Below are positions 1 to 7,451 of a stretch of DNA of 15,131 nucleotides, one piece after another. Source of the stretch: Nitrospira sp. (lineage in GTDB: Bacteria; Nitrospirota; Nitrospiria; Nitrospirales; Nitrospiraceae); contig JAIWOH010000216.1 in the NCBI GenBank assembly GCA_020216985.1, positions 1-15,131 of the forward strand, given 5' to 3'. Position 1 is the stretch's first letter, and each line of letters opens with the position of its first letter. The notes under the pieces were generated by a model. That model saw only the letters and a list, made by a program, of their open reading frames with translations. It was not told the DNA's origin and did no database searches. Made by a program: the position numbers and the translations under genes.

Positions 1-101
1 TCCGTTCGGTGTTTGGGGAACTAACAGATCACGATCAGACCACGACGAACGATGCTAGCAAGGTGGTCGGGCGTCGGCAAGCGGAATGAATTTCTTGTTC
101 A

Positions 102-110
102 TGCTACACT
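102..110 (+). promoter_or_regulatory. Extended -10 promoter of the uracil-DNA glycosylase gene
   Basis: The bases TGCTACACT form an extended -10 element (TGn followed by TACACT). No good -35 is visible at the usual distance, as expected for extended -10 promoters. If used, transcription would begin near 117, only about 5 nt before the GTG at 122, so the message would be nearly leaderless. This would exclude the upstream ATG at 86 as the start of the glycosylase. Confidence 0.4.
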
Positions 111-121
111 CGGTCTTCATC

Positions 122-802
122 GTGAGCGCCTTGATCACGCTGAACAACGCCATCATCGAGTGTTCGGACTGTCCGAGATTAGTGGCCTATCGTCGGAGCG
201 TCGCCGAAGCCAAGCGGCGGCAATTCATGAGATGGGACTATTGGGGACGGCCTGTGCCCGGCTTCGGCGACGAGGGGGCGCGCCTCTACGTGTTGGGGCT
301 GGCCCCGGCCGCCCACGGCGGAAATCGAACGGGGCGAATCTTCACCGGCGATCGAAGCGGGGATTGGCTGTATGAAGCCCTGCATCGCTATGGGTTCGCC
401 AACCAGGCGTCTTCGATCCATCGGAATGACGGCCTCGTGTTGACGGATTGTTATGTCGGCGCGACGGTGCGGTGCGCGCCGCCGGGGAATAAACCGGCGC
501 CCGATGAAATCGAGCGGTGCCGCCGGTTCTTGCGAGAGGAAATTCGGCTCCTTCGAAACGTCCGTGTTGTGGTGACGCTGGGGAAACTCGCGTTTGATCA
601 ATATCTGAAAGCTTGCAAACTGGAGGGGTTGGACATCCCATCGCCCCTCCCGCGATTTCGGCACGGCGCGAGCTATCAATTGCCGTGGGGCGTGCTGCTG
701 TTGGGCTCCTATCATCCAAGCCAGCAAAATACGTTCACAGGGAAGCTCACCCGCCCGATGTTTCACGCCGTCTTTCGGACGGCGCGAAACGCCATCGAAT
801 AA
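122..802 (+). CDS. Uracil-DNA glycosylase, family 5 (UdgB-type)
   Basis: Base-excision repair enzyme expected to remove uracil, and in this family also other deaminated bases, from DNA in the cytoplasm. Motif A GLAPAAHGGNRTGR is present, followed by FTGDRSGDWL. The C-terminal motif is HPSQQN in the context GSYHPSQQNTFTG. A CxxC near the N-terminus (ECSDCPR) plus two later cysteines (VRCAPPG and ERCRRF) fit the four ligands of the [4Fe-4S] cluster of families 4 and 5. The GAPAAHG-type motif with Ala in place of an acidic residue, and the GDRSGDWL stretch, favour family 5 over family 4. The frame is open from an ATG at 86 (238 aa), but that extension is hydrophobic (MNFLFMLHSVFIV) and unlike a glycosylase. 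The GTG at 122 (226 aa), just behind a -10 box, is preferred; a TTG at 131 is also possible. It is a single gene, convergent with the transaldolase gene. Confidence 0.9.
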   Translation: MSALITLNNAIIECSDCPRLVAYRRSVAEAKRRQFMRWDYWGRPVPGFGDEGARLYVLGLAPAAHGGNRTGRIFTGDRSGDWLYEALHRYGFANQASSIHRNDGLVLTDCYVGATVRCAPPGNKPAPDEIERCRRFLREEIRLLRNVRVVVTLGKLAFDQYLKACKLEGLDIPSPLPRFRHGASYQLPWGVLLLGSYHPSQQNTFTGKLTRPMFHAVFRTARNAIE

Positions 803-814
803 GATCGACGGGCT

Positions 815-831
815 GAGGCCTTCGAGGCCTC
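815..831. terminator. Short hairpin between convergent genes, possible bidirectional terminator
   Basis: GAGGCCT-TCG-AGGCCTC is a perfect 7-bp inverted repeat in the 50-bp gap between the convergent glycosylase and transaldolase genes. No T tract follows on either strand, so intrinsic termination is doubtful. A second perfect 7-bp stem (CGCCGTC / GACGGCG, 766-784) lies inside the 3' end of the glycosylase gene. Location is the main support. Confidence 0.3.
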
Positions 832-852
832 GACGTGATTCCTGCTCGGTCG

Positions 853-1500
853 CTATTGCTGCCCTTTGGCTTTCCAGTCGTCGAGGAATTTTTTCAAGCC
901 GACGTCGGTCAGCGGGTGTTTGAACAGGGATTGAAATACGCCGTAGGGCATGGTGCAGATATGACCTCCCGCCAAGGCCGATTCGACGACGTGCTGCGGA
1001 TGGCGGACGCTCGCCACCAACACCAGGGTCTTGTAGTCGTAATTCTTGTAGATGGTCACGATTTGACGAATCAGCCCCATGCCGTCGGAACTGACGTCGT
1101 CCAGGCGGCCGATAAAAGGCGACACGCACCAGGCTCCCGCCTTGGCCGCCAACATGGCCTGTGTGGGAGAGAAACAGAGGGTCACGTTGACGCGAATCCC
1201 TTCCGCGGACAGACGTTTTGTCGCCTTGATGCCATCGGGGGTGAGGGGACATTTGACGACGATATTGGGATGAATCTTGGCCAGCTCTTTGCCTTCCTTC
1301 ACCATGGCGTCCGCCTCCACGCTGACCACTTCGGCGCTGATGGGGCCGTTCACGATGGCGCAGATTTCCTGAAGCATTTCTTTGAAACTGCGTCCTTCTT
1401 TGACGACGAGCGACGGGTTGGTGGTGACGCCGTCCAACACACCCAGACTGTTTGCTTCATGGATTTCCTTTACATTTGCGGTGTCGAGGAAAAACAGCAT
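853..1500 (-). CDS. tal: Transaldolase (small TalS/Fsa-type)
   Basis: Class I aldolase of the small transaldolase/fructose-6-phosphate aldolase family, 215 aa, complete. It transfers a dihydroxyacetone unit between sugar phosphates in the non-oxidative pentose phosphate pathway. Visible are the N-terminal FLDTAN and GVTTNPSL motifs, the Schiff-base lysine K83 in [10 protein letters not shown], and the C-terminal SVRHPQHV and MPYGVFQ stretches. Two positions that separate true transaldolases from fructose-6-phosphate aldolase are Glu57 (Gln in the E. coli aldolase) and Phe129 (Tyr there). Both are of transaldolase type, so transaldolase is preferred. The start is fixed by a strong ribosome site, AAAGGAG, 7 nt before the ATG. 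It stands alone, transcribed divergently from the lipoprotein gene at 1652. Confidence 0.93.
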   Translation of the reverse strand: MLFFLDTANVKEIHEANSLGVLDGVTTNPSLVVKEGRSFKEMLQEICAIVNGPISAEVVSVEADAMVKEGKELAKIHPNIVVKCPLTPDGIKATKRLSAEGIRVNVTLCFSPTQAMLAAKAGAWCVSPFIGRLDDVSSDGMGLIRQIVTIYKNYDYKTLVLVASVRHPQHVVESALAGGHICTMPYGVFQSLFKHPLTDVGLKKFLDDWKAKGQQ

Positions 1501-1562
1501 GGCCGACTCCTTTCATAGTGAATGGTCTTGCGGAGGCGATGACCGTCTTCTTTTCTTCGGCC

Positions 1563-1591
1563 ATTCTACGAAGAACTCGATGCGGGCGCAA
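1563..1591 (-). promoter_or_regulatory. Probable sigma-70 promoter of the transaldolase gene
   Basis: On the minus strand TTGCGC (1586-1591) and TAGAAT (1563-1568) are separated by 17 bp. Transcription would begin near 1556, giving a 5' leader of about 55 nt that contains the AAAGGAG ribosome site. The -10 is good and the -35 moderate. Confidence 0.45.
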
Positions 1592-1610
1592 CGCAATGGC
1601 GACATCCTGT

Positions 1611-1639
1611 TTGACAGGGCGGGGGGCTGGGGCTAATAT
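1611..1639 (+). promoter_or_regulatory. Consensus sigma-70 promoter of the small lipoprotein gene
   Basis: TTGACA (1611-1616), a 17-bp spacer and TAATAT (1634-1639) make a near-perfect housekeeping promoter. The predicted transcription start near 1646 is only about 6 nt before the ATG at 1652. Either the message is almost leaderless or translation begins at a later in-frame start (GTG 1679, ATG 1685). Confidence 0.75.
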
Positions 1640-1651
1640 TCGCCTTGCGGT

Positions 1652-2008
1652 ATGGCTCGTGAACGAAGTGGTTCTGTTGTGCTGATGGGGGCGCTGATGC
1701 GCGGTGCCGGTGTCGTGCTGATGTGTTGTCTTACCTTGGTTGCCTGTGGAGGAGGCAACCCCTATTTGGACGCGTCGCTCAAGCCGGCCGAGCTTCAGGG
1801 AAAGGACAAGGCCTGGTTCGAAAAAAATTGGGGAGCCCCGGACGGGAAAGCCGCGCGTTTCTTCGGCGGGGAGACTTGGACATACTATCGGATCGCCGGA
1901 GGCAAATCCGGCCCGCCGCTCTTTAACTTCTCTCCTAATCAATGTCAGATCACGCTGAAGTTCGACAAAGAAGACAAACTCACGGATTACAGTTATTCAG
2001 GGTGCTAG
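1652..2008 (+). CDS. Small lipoprotein, BamE/SmpA-like appearance
   Basis: Predicted secreted lipoprotein of up to 118 aa. A hydrophobic stretch ends in a lipobox LVAC with the lipidated Cys at residue 32. The mature part, about 87 residues, has a LxGKDKxWFEKNWGAPD segment followed by GETWTYYRI and a CQITLKFDKEDKL strand. This pattern of a helix ending in GxPD, then WxYY, then a hydrophobic strand with a final Cys recalls small outer-membrane lipoproteins of the BamE/SmpA/OmlA fold. That is a resemblance only, and no function is assigned. The two mature cysteines (CQIT and the last residue) could form a disulfide. In-frame alternatives GTG 1679 and ATG 1685 would give a more typical signal peptide of about 21 residues. 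Its stop overlaps the stop of the convergent YHS-like gene in the palindrome CTAG. Confidence 0.8.
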   Translation: MARERSGSVVLMGALMRGAGVVLMCCLTLVACGGGNPYLDASLKPAELQGKDKAWFEKNWGAPDGKAARFFGGETWTYYRIAGGKSGPPLFNFSPNQCQITLKFDKEDKLTDYSYSGC

Positions 2009-2268
2009 TCGGGGTGACCTGACCGTCGGTTTTCAAAGCTGGTCATGCACTCGCTACTGCAGAAATAGTGGGCCTGCCCGTCGATCGTTTTAGTCAAAGC
2101 GGTCCGACGCGGGATGAACGTTTGGCAGGCGGGGTCAAGAACCATCTGATCCTGATCGACGGACGTCCCTCGGTCGTCGATGGTTGATTGTCTGAACCCT
2201 CGAAAGATTTGCCGCAAGAGGAAGTAAAGAATGATAAGAAGGACGGAAACGAGAAGCAATCTATACAT
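2005..2268 (-). CDS. Membrane-anchored YHS-like / PP0621-type protein
   Basis: Small protein of 87 aa. Residues 3-19 form one N-terminal membrane segment (LLLVSVLLIILYFLLRQ). A polar linker follows, then a compact domain at about 42-79 of the form MVxDPxC-(21 residues)-YFCSxxCxxxF, with Cys48, Cys70 and Cys74. This is the YHS-domain pattern (DPxCG...YFCSxxCxxxF) in the variant seen in PP0621-family proteins. YHS domains are associated with metal binding, so a membrane-tethered metal-binding role is inferred; the substrate is unknown. It is transcribed from a consensus promoter at 2295-2323 with a leader of about 20 nt and only a weak GAGAG ribosome site. Its terminal codon overlaps that of the facing lipoprotein gene. 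Confidence 0.8.
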   Translation of the reverse strand: MYRLLLVSVLLIILYFLLRQIFRGFRQSTIDDRGTSVDQDQMVLDPACQTFIPRRTALTKTIDGQAHYFCSSECMTSFENRRSGHPD

Positions 2269-2294
2269 TGTGGTTTATCTCTCACATGACCACA

Positions 2295-2323
2295 ATGTTA
2301 TGGGAGGGGTGTAGGCCTGTCAA
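2295..2323 (-). promoter_or_regulatory. Consensus sigma-70 promoter of the YHS-like gene
   Basis: On the minus strand TTGACA (2318-2323), a 17-bp spacer and TAACAT (2295-2300). Predicted start near 2288, about 20 nt before the ATG at 2268. Confidence 0.7.
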
Positions 2324-2358
2324 GAGTTGGCGGTCTCCTAATCTCGCGAAAATGTGAG

Positions 2359-2370
2359 CATGCGCGCATG
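2359..2370. repeat. 12-bp perfect palindrome CATGCGCGCATG
   Basis: A perfect self-complementary dodecamer between the divergent YHS-like and zinc-ribbon genes. It could be a repressor site, but no second copy occurs in the window and chance is possible. Confidence 0.3.
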
Positions 2371-2469
2371 AGGGGGCGCAGAAGGGATGGACCATTTGTG
2401 CCAGCCGGCCATGAGCATTTTTGGTTGCTCACCCAGTACTTCCGGAGGATATGTTTTAGGAAAAGAACG

Positions 2470-2478
2470 TGGTACATT
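2470..2478 (+). promoter_or_regulatory. Extended -10 promoter of the small zinc-ribbon gene
   Basis: TGGTACATT is an extended -10 element (TGn-TACATT) with no convincing -35. The predicted start near 2485 is about 4 nt before the ATG at 2489, which has no Shine-Dalgarno, so the message would be leaderless. Confidence 0.4.
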
Positions 2479-2488
2479 CGCACCTATT

Positions 2489-2641
2489 ATGAAAACATGC
2501 GACAAGTGCCACGGCACAATGTTACCGGAACGAGCGGTGGATTTGGACGCCGGGTTGGCGATCACGGTGTTTGCCTGTTTGAATTGTGGTCGTCGAAAAG
2601 CGGCGGACCAGGAACCTCGTCCCATCACGGCTCGGCATTAA
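2489..2641 (+). CDS. Small zinc-ribbon protein (50 aa)
   Basis: Short basic protein with two CxxC knuckles, Cys4/Cys7 (TCDKCHG) and Cys30/Cys33 (ACLNCGR), 22 residues apart. This spacing is typical of a single zinc ribbon. Nothing else identifies a function; DNA, RNA or protein binding are all possible. The frame is open upstream to an ATG at 2387 (84 aa) that follows an AGGGGG, but the 34 extra residues are low in recognisable pattern. The ATG at 2489 sits just behind an extended -10 box, so the shorter form is preferred. It lies between the YHS-like gene, which is divergent, and the end of dapB, which is convergent. Confidence 0.6.
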   Translation: MKTCDKCHGTMLPERAVDLDAGLAITVFACLNCGRRKAADQEPRPITARH

Positions 2642-2708
2642 GCTGTTTGCCGGGCGGGACCGACATTTCTGGATTCGAGGACCTGGAGGGCGACAAGCTG
2701 TAAGAGGG

Positions 2709-2730
2709 GCGCACTCTTGCGCAGTCTTTT
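2709..2730. terminator. Weak hairpin between the zinc-ribbon gene and dapB
   Basis: GCGCA-CTCT-TGCGC (2709-2722) is followed on the plus strand by AGTCTTTT. It lies 68 nt after the zinc-ribbon stop and 23 nt beyond the end of dapB, in a convergent gap where termination is needed from both sides. The stem is only 5 bp, so the call is weak. Confidence 0.3.
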
Positions 2731-2744
2731 CGGCGAAGATCCGG

Positions 2745-3548
2745 TCAACGAATGCCAAGCACGTCCATCATGTCGTAGAGGCCTGGAGACTGGTGAACGA
2801 CCCAACCGGCCGCGCGCAACGCCCCGCGGGCGAACGTGTCACGACTGCTGGCACGATGGGTGATTTCAATGCGCTCTCCCATGCCGCCGAACAGCACGGT
2901 GTGGTCTCCCACGATGTCGCCCGCGCGAACGGTCTGAATCCCGATTTCGTTTTTTGATCGCTCTCCGATCAATCCCTTACGAGCATACACGCCGACTTGA
3001 TTGAGGTCCCGGTTTACCGCTGTGGCAAGGACCTCAGCGATTTTGAGAGCCGTCCCGCTGGGCGCGTCTTTCTTCAGACGGTGATGGGCTTCGATCACCT
3101 CGATGTCATAGTCGTCGCCGAGAGTTTTGGCCATTTCACCGATGACCTTGCAAATCAGGTTGATCCCGACGCTCATATTAGGGGAACACACGCAGGGAAT
3201 CAGGTTTGTCAAGGATCGAAGTTCATCCAATTGGGAAGCGGAGAACCCCGTCGTTCCGATGACCATCGCCCGCCGATGGCGGGCGGCGATCCGCAGATGT
3301 GCGATCGTCGCGTCGGGAGCCGAAAAATCGATGATGACCTCGCCTCGCTCCAGGAGTGCAGATAAGTCGTCCGTGATGGGTATACCGGCATGGCCGGAGC
3401 CGGAAACTTCCCCTGCGTCCCTTCCTAAGGCGCTGTGTCCCTGGGCCTCCAGGGCCCCGGCCAACGTCAGGGTTGTGGAGTCTTTCATCAGCGAGACCAG
3501 TCGGCAGCCCATCCGTCCGGCCGCGCCGATAACGACGACTCCGATCAT
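2745..3548 (-). CDS. dapB: 4-hydroxy-tetrahydrodipicolinate reductase
   Basis: Reduces the DapA product with NAD(P)H to tetrahydrodipicolinate, on the way to diaminopimelate and lysine; cytoplasmic. 267 aa, full family length. The N-terminal Rossmann glycine motif is GAAGRMG (8-14), and GTTGF at 98-102 is part of the cofactor region. The catalytic/substrate signature EAHHRLKKDAPSGTA occupies 153-167, with His155 and Lys159 in the positions of the E. coli catalytic pair. FGGMGERIEITHRA follows near the C-terminus. An AAAGGGGA sequence lies about 11 nt upstream of the ATG. It is the last recognisable gene of the arg-lys-dap operon, 51 nt after dapA. No aminotransferase gene (dapL, dapC or similar) follows it; the next gene is on the other strand. 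Confidence 0.97.
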   Translation of the reverse strand: MIGVVVIGAAGRMGCRLVSLMKDSTTLTLAGALEAQGHSALGRDAGEVSGSGHAGIPITDDLSALLERGEVIIDFSAPDATIAHLRIAARHRRAMVIGTTGFSASQLDELRSLTNLIPCVCSPNMSVGINLICKVIGEMAKTLGDDYDIEVIEAHHRLKKDAPSGTALKIAEVLATAVNRDLNQVGVYARKGLIGERSKNEIGIQTVRAGDIVGDHTVLFGGMGERIEITHRASSRDTFARGALRAAGWVVHQSPGLYDMMDVLGIR

Positions 3549-3599
3549 GACCGGTTTTGTCCCCTTTCTCTCCTGTCCATTTTCTTTATCCCTTGCGGC

Positions 3600-4472
3600 T
3601 CAGATCAGGTTCATGCCTTTCAACACGTGACGGAGCTTGTCTCGCGTCTCTTGCCCCATGGGACACAACGGCAGCCGCAGCTCGGGGTCGATCCTGCCCA
3701 TCATCCCAAGCGCTTCCTTGACCGGAATCGGATTGGTCTCCAGGAACAGGGCGGAAAACAATGGAGAAAGGGCAAAATGAAGGCGTCTGGCTTCGACGAT
3801 CTTTCCTTCAGCAAAGGTGCTGACCAATTGAGCCATTTCGGTCGGCACAATGTTGGCTGTGACGGTGATCACGCCTTTGGCTCCAACGGCCATCATGGGG
3901 AGCGTCAAGGAATCATCGCCGGCGAGGACGGTGATTCGATCGCCGCACATCTGGACGATGTCGGATGCCTGTTGAACCGAGCCGCTTCCTTCTTTCACCC
4001 CCACAATGGTATCGATGGCCGAAAGTCTGGCGATGGTGGACGGCAGCATGTTGACGCCGGTCCGTCCGGGAATGTTGTACAACACCAACGGAAGATCTAC
4101 GGCCTCAGCCACGGCTTTATAGTGCCGATAGAGTCCTTCCTGGGTCGGTTTATTGTAATAGGGGGTGATCAATAGCGCCCCGTCCGCGCCGGCCTGTTTG
4201 GCGTGTTTGGTCAACGCAACGGCTTCTTCGGTGCTGTTCGATCCCGTTCCCGCGATGACCGGCACGCGCCGGTTGACCACCTCCACCGTCAATTGGATGA
4301 CCCGATGATGCTCCTCATGGGACAGGGTGGCCGATTCCCCGGTGGTGCCGCAGGGGACGATGCCATTGGTTCCCTTGGCGATTTGCCACTCGATCAATTC
4401 GGCCAAGGCTCGTTCGTCGATCCGTCCGTTTCGAAAAGGAGTCACGATGGCGATCAGCGAGCCGGTAAACAT
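3600..4472 (-). CDS. dapA: 4-hydroxy-tetrahydrodipicolinate synthase
   Basis: Condenses pyruvate with aspartate-4-semialdehyde, the first committed step towards diaminopimelate and lysine. 290 aa, usual length for this class I (Schiff-base) aldolase family. Lys160 in VGVKEGSG is the Schiff-base residue. Tyr132 in LYNIPGRTG and Thr43/Thr44 in CGTTGE are the other members of the proton relay, and Arg137 (GRTG) is the expected substrate carboxylate binder. TPYYNKP at 103-109 is also typical. AAGAGG precedes the ATG by about 9 nt. It follows lysA after 11 nt and precedes dapB in the operon. Whether lysine inhibits the enzyme cannot be told from these motifs. Confidence 0.97.
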   Translation of the reverse strand: MFTGSLIAIVTPFRNGRIDERALAELIEWQIAKGTNGIVPCGTTGESATLSHEEHHRVIQLTVEVVNRRVPVIAGTGSNSTEEAVALTKHAKQAGADGALLITPYYNKPTQEGLYRHYKAVAEAVDLPLVLYNIPGRTGVNMLPSTIARLSAIDTIVGVKEGSGSVQQASDIVQMCGDRITVLAGDDSLTLPMMAVGAKGVITVTANIVPTEMAQLVSTFAEGKIVEARRLHFALSPLFSALFLETNPIPVKEALGMMGRIDPELRLPLCPMGQETRDKLRHVLKGMNLI

Positions 4473-4483
4473 AGCGGCGCCTC

Positions 4484-5746
4484 TTATTGCAAAAAGTCCG
4501 GAATGGTTTCGCCCTTGATCAAGTCGTCGTACGTTTCGCGGGCCCGGATGACGTGAAAGTCCGCTCCCTTGACGAGCACCTCCGGTGCGCGGGGACGCGA
4601 ATTGTAATTCGACGCCATCACGAACCCGTAGGCTCCCGCGCTCATGACGGCCAGTAATTCTCCCGGCTTCACCGATGCCAACATTCGGTCTTTGGCCAAA
4701 AAGTCACCCGATTCACACACCGGGCCGACGACGTCCATCAATTGTTTCGTCCGAAGGCCTGCTTGCCGATTGACCGGACGGATTTCGTGATACGCGCCGT
4801 ACAGACTGGGGCGAATCAAATCGTTCATGGCGGCGTCAACGATCGCGAAGTGTTTCGTCTCGCCGGTTTTTTCGTATAAGACCGTCGTGACCAGCACGCC
4901 GGCGTTGCCGACGATGACGCGGCCCGGTTCCATCACCAACGTCACTCCCAAATTCTTGACGAGCGGAGAAACGGCGTCAGCCAGCTCGTGTGGCAGCGGC
5001 GGCTTTTCTTCGGCGTAGGTGATGCCGAGCCCGCCGCCGATGTTCAGGTAGCGAATGTCGATGCCTTGGTTCTTCAGCGTTTCAAGCAGCGCCACGACTT
5101 TCTTCAGCGAATCGACGAACGGCGTGACGTCCGTCAACTGCGATCCGATATGGGCGTGAACCCCGCAGACGTCGATGTGGCTCAGGGACGCCGCCGCTCT
5201 GTATTCCTCCAGCGCGCGGTCCGCGGCGATGCCGAATTTGCTTTTTTTCATCCCTGTCGAGATATAGGGGTGGGTCTTGGGATCGACGTCCGGATTGATT
5301 CGCAACGCAATGCGGGCGGGCTTGCCTATCGAGGCTGCGACGTCGTTGATCGCGCGGATTTCCGCCGGTGACTCGACGTTGAACATCAGAATGTCGGCCT
5401 TCAGCGCCTCCCGTATTTCGTCCGGCGACTTGCCCACGCCGGCGAACACGATTTTTGAAGGGGGGATGCCGGCTTTCAACGCCCTGAACAGCTCGCCTCC
5501 GGACACGATGTCCGCTCCGCTCCCTTCCCTGGCCATCAGCCGCAAAATGGCGAGGTTGGAGTTGGCTTTCATTGCGAAGGCGATGAGGTGGGGAATGTTT
5601 GAGAAGGCTTGGTCATAGGCTCGAATATGACGAACCAACGTCGCGTGACTGTAGATGTAGCAGGGCGTGCCCACTTCCTTGGCGATTCGGCTGATGGGAA
5701 CGTCCTCGCAATAGAGTTCGCCCTCGCGGTACTCGAAAAAATTCAT
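4484..5746 (-). CDS. lysA: Diaminopimelate decarboxylase
   Basis: PLP enzyme that decarboxylates meso-diaminopimelate to lysine. 420 aa, full length. Lys60 in AFAMKANSN is the PLP lysine of the fold-type III barrel. HIGSQ (His199) and GGGLGITY (238-244) contact the cofactor. EPGR (273-276) is the conserved phosphate/substrate segment, and Cys344 in CESGDFLA is the residue contributed across the dimer interface. GAYGFVMASNYN near the end is also typical. An AAGGA sequence lies 9 nt before the ATG. It lies 53 nt after the small lipoprotein gene and 11 nt before dapA. Placement of the last pathway enzyme ahead of the first two within the operon is normal for clusters of this type. Confidence 0.97.
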   Translation of the reverse strand: MNFFEYREGELYCEDVPISRIAKEVGTPCYIYSHATLVRHIRAYDQAFSNIPHLIAFAMKANSNLAILRLMAREGSGADIVSGGELFRALKAGIPPSKIVFAGVGKSPDEIREALKADILMFNVESPAEIRAINDVAASIGKPARIALRINPDVDPKTHPYISTGMKKSKFGIAADRALEEYRAAASLSHIDVCGVHAHIGSQLTDVTPFVDSLKKVVALLETLKNQGIDIRYLNIGGGLGITYAEEKPPLPHELADAVSPLVKNLGVTLVMEPGRVIVGNAGVLVTTVLYEKTGETKHFAIVDAAMNDLIRPSLYGAYHEIRPVNRQAGLRTKQLMDVVGPVCESGDFLAKDRMLASVKPGELLAVMSAGAYGFVMASNYNSRPRAPEVLVKGADFHVIRARETYDDLIKGETIPDFLQ

Positions 5747-5799
5747 ATGTTCAATCCTTCGATCGTAAAGCGTGTTGCCTGTGACGCCGTGCTCGTTTC

Positions 5800-6042
5800 T
5801 TACCTCGTTCCGACCGGCCGCAACGGCAGCAGCTCTTCATCCTGCGCCTGGGGTACCGGGTCTGGCTCGTTAGCATCGAGGGTTGAACGTTCTTCCGTCT
5901 CTTGGATCCGGGACGATTCCTGTTTCAGCTTCTGGCGTTCAATCACTGGGGCGACCCCGATCGTTTCCGGGGCGACCGGCGCGCCCACCACGCCGCAAGC
6001 GTGAAGCATCGCCGCCATGACGACAAGAGGAGCCCGTTTCAT
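5800..6042 (-). CDS. Small LptM (YifL)-like lipoprotein
   Basis: Predicted lipoprotein of 80 aa. The signal peptide MKRAPLVVMAAMLHAC ends in a lipobox-like LHAC with lipidated Cys16. The mature start CGVVGAPVAPE resembles the CGxKGPxxxP opening of LptM/YifL lipoproteins, which assist LPS-transport (LptD) assembly in E. coli and whose gene lies next to the lysine/diaminopimelate genes. Here the usual Lys of CGxKG is Val, so the assignment rests on pattern plus position between argH and lysA. The rest is polar and probably disordered (ERQKLKQESSRIQETEER), ending LPLRPVGTR. Its ATG overlaps the argH stop (ATGA), pointing to translational coupling. It could instead be an unrelated small lipoprotein carried in the operon. 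Confidence 0.7.
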   Translation of the reverse strand: MKRAPLVVMAAMLHACGVVGAPVAPETIGVAPVIERQKLKQESSRIQETEERSTLDANEPDPVPQAQDEELLPLRPVGTR

Positions 6043-7451
6043 CGCAGCAACCGCTCAAGTTCTTTCAGCCGCCGGTTCACCTGCTGACGAGCCGTTCCTC
6101 CGATCTGCCGCTTTCGGTCGATCGCCGAGAGGACGGTCAAATAAGAAAACACTCGGTCATCAATCCGATCGGAGAATGTCCGCAACTCCTCAAGCGAAAA
6201 GTCCGTCAACTCCCGTCCTTGTTCCAGTGCGGACAAGACGATGCGTCCCGTAATCTCATGAGCCTCCCGGAACGGGACTCCCCGTTCCACCAAGTAGTCG
6301 GCCAGCTCCGTCGCCAGGAGGCCGCTGGAGCAAACGGCCTTCTCCATTGCCCCACGGTTCACGCTCAGGCGGCCCATCAGTTCCGTCATGACCCGAAGAC
6401 ACGATGCGGCGGTCTCCACCGCGTCGAACAGCGCCGGCTTGTCCTCTTGCAGGTCGCGATTATAGCTCAAGGGGAGGGCCTTCAGCATCACGAGCAGATT
6501 GATCAGGTGGCCGTAGACACGGCCGGTTTTTCCCCGCACGAGCTCCGGTACGTCGGGGTTTTTCTTCTGAGGCATCATGCTGCTGCCGGTGCAAAAGGCG
6601 TCCGGCAGATCCACGAACTGAAACTCCTGCGATGCCCAGATGACCAGTTCTTCGCTGAGACGGGACAGGTGCATCATCATGATCGACAACGCCGACGCCA
6701 CCTCGATGGCGAAGTCGCGATCGGAGACGGCGTCCAGGCTGTTGGCGGTCACGGCCGGAAACCCCAGGAGCTTGGCCGTATAGGATCGATCGACCGGATA
6801 GTTGGTGCCGGCTAAGGCGCCGGACCCCAGCGGCATCACGTCGAGCCTTGTTCTGGCGTCGCGCAACCGCCCCTTGTCTCGCTCGATCATCTCGACATAG
6901 GCGAGGAGGTGATGGGCAAAGAGAACCGGCTGCGCCCGTTGCAGATGCGTGTAGCCTGGCATCGGGACCGCGACGTTGGCCTTGGCCTTGACAACCAAGG
7001 CTCGTTGGAACTCCGCACATTGCTCGATGAGTTTATCAAGTTGCTCCCGCAGGTAGAGCCGGATGTCCAACGCCACCTGGTCATTTCTGCTCCGTCCTGT
7101 GTGCAGCTTGCCTCCCAACGGTCCGATAAGTTCGGTCAGGCGCCGCTCGATCGCCATGTGAATGTCTTCGTCTTGAGGGGTGAATCTGAATCGACCCTGG
7201 TCCAGCTCTTGTTTGACCGACTCAAGCCCCCGCACGATGGTGTGGGTCTCCTGAGCCGACAGGACGCCGGCTTTTTGGAGCGTTTTGCAGTGGGCGATGC
7301 TGCCTTGAATGTCGTGCGCGTACAGTCGCCGATCCGTCGCCAATGAGGCGGTAAAAGATTCGACCAGGGGGTGCGTTCGCTCGCGGAATCGCCCCGCCCA
7401 GGCCTTGCCGGATCCGGTCACGGTTTCGGCTTGACGCAGTCTTTTCGCCAT
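6039..7451 (-). CDS. argH: Argininosuccinate lyase
   Basis: Splits argininosuccinate into arginine and fumarate, the last step of arginine synthesis. 470 aa, normal size for the fumarase/aspartase superfamily. The superfamily signature GSSMMPQKKNPD is at 289-300 and holds the mobile loop with the catalytic serine. GYTHLQRAQP (167-176) carries the conserved His. LHTGRSRNDQ (116-125) and SGALAGTNYPVDR (210-222) are the other conserved regions. The start codon overlaps the argG stop as TGATG, with GGAAAGG in the end of argG serving as ribosome site. The stop overlaps the next gene as ATGA. Both overlaps indicate coupled translation within the operon. Confidence 0.97.
   Translation of the reverse strand: MAKRLRQAETVTGSGKAWAGRFRERTHPLVESFTASLATDRRLYAHDIQGSIAHCKTLQKAGVLSAQETHTIVRGLESVKQELDQGRFRFTPQDEDIHMAIERRLTELIGPLGGKLHTGRSRNDQVALDIRLYLREQLDKLIEQCAEFQRALVVKAKANVAVPMPGYTHLQRAQPVLFAHHLLAYVEMIERDKGRLRDARTRLDVMPLGSGALAGTNYPVDRSYTAKLLGFPAVTANSLDAVSDRDFAIEVASALSIMMMHLSRLSEELVIWASQEFQFVDLPDAFCTGSSMMPQKKNPDVPELVRGKTGRVYGHLINLLVMLKALPLSYNRDLQEDKPALFDAVETAASCLRVMTELMGRLSVNRGAMEKAVCSSGLLATELADYLVERGVPFREAHEITGRIVLSALEQGRELTDFSLEELRTFSDRIDDRVFSYLTVLSAIDRKRQIGGTARQQVNRRLKELERLLR

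Noticed and set aside
1..101. Possible gene at the left edge
   Set aside because: Neither strand shows a supported coding stretch or a recognisable RNA before the glycosylase gene.
86..121. Upstream ATG start for the uracil-DNA glycosylase
   Set aside because: It would add a hydrophobic segment not expected in a cytoplasmic glycosylase and would start ahead of the likely -10 box; kept only as an alternative.
179..1252. Minus-strand frame of 357 codons spanning the glycosylase and transaldolase genes
   Set aside because: It crosses two well-supported genes in other frames, and its product is rich in Arg/Pro/Gly with no motif.
835..1518. Plus-strand frame of 227 codons opposite the transaldolase gene
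   Set aside because: Antisense shadow: the minus-strand product has all transaldolase motifs and a strong ribosome site, while this one has neither.
2441..2459. Two-codon mini-frame ATG-TTT-TAG behind a strong GGAGGAT
   Set aside because: It looks like a leader peptide start but ends after two codons and lies upstream of the probable promoter of the next gene. Chance is the simpler explanation.
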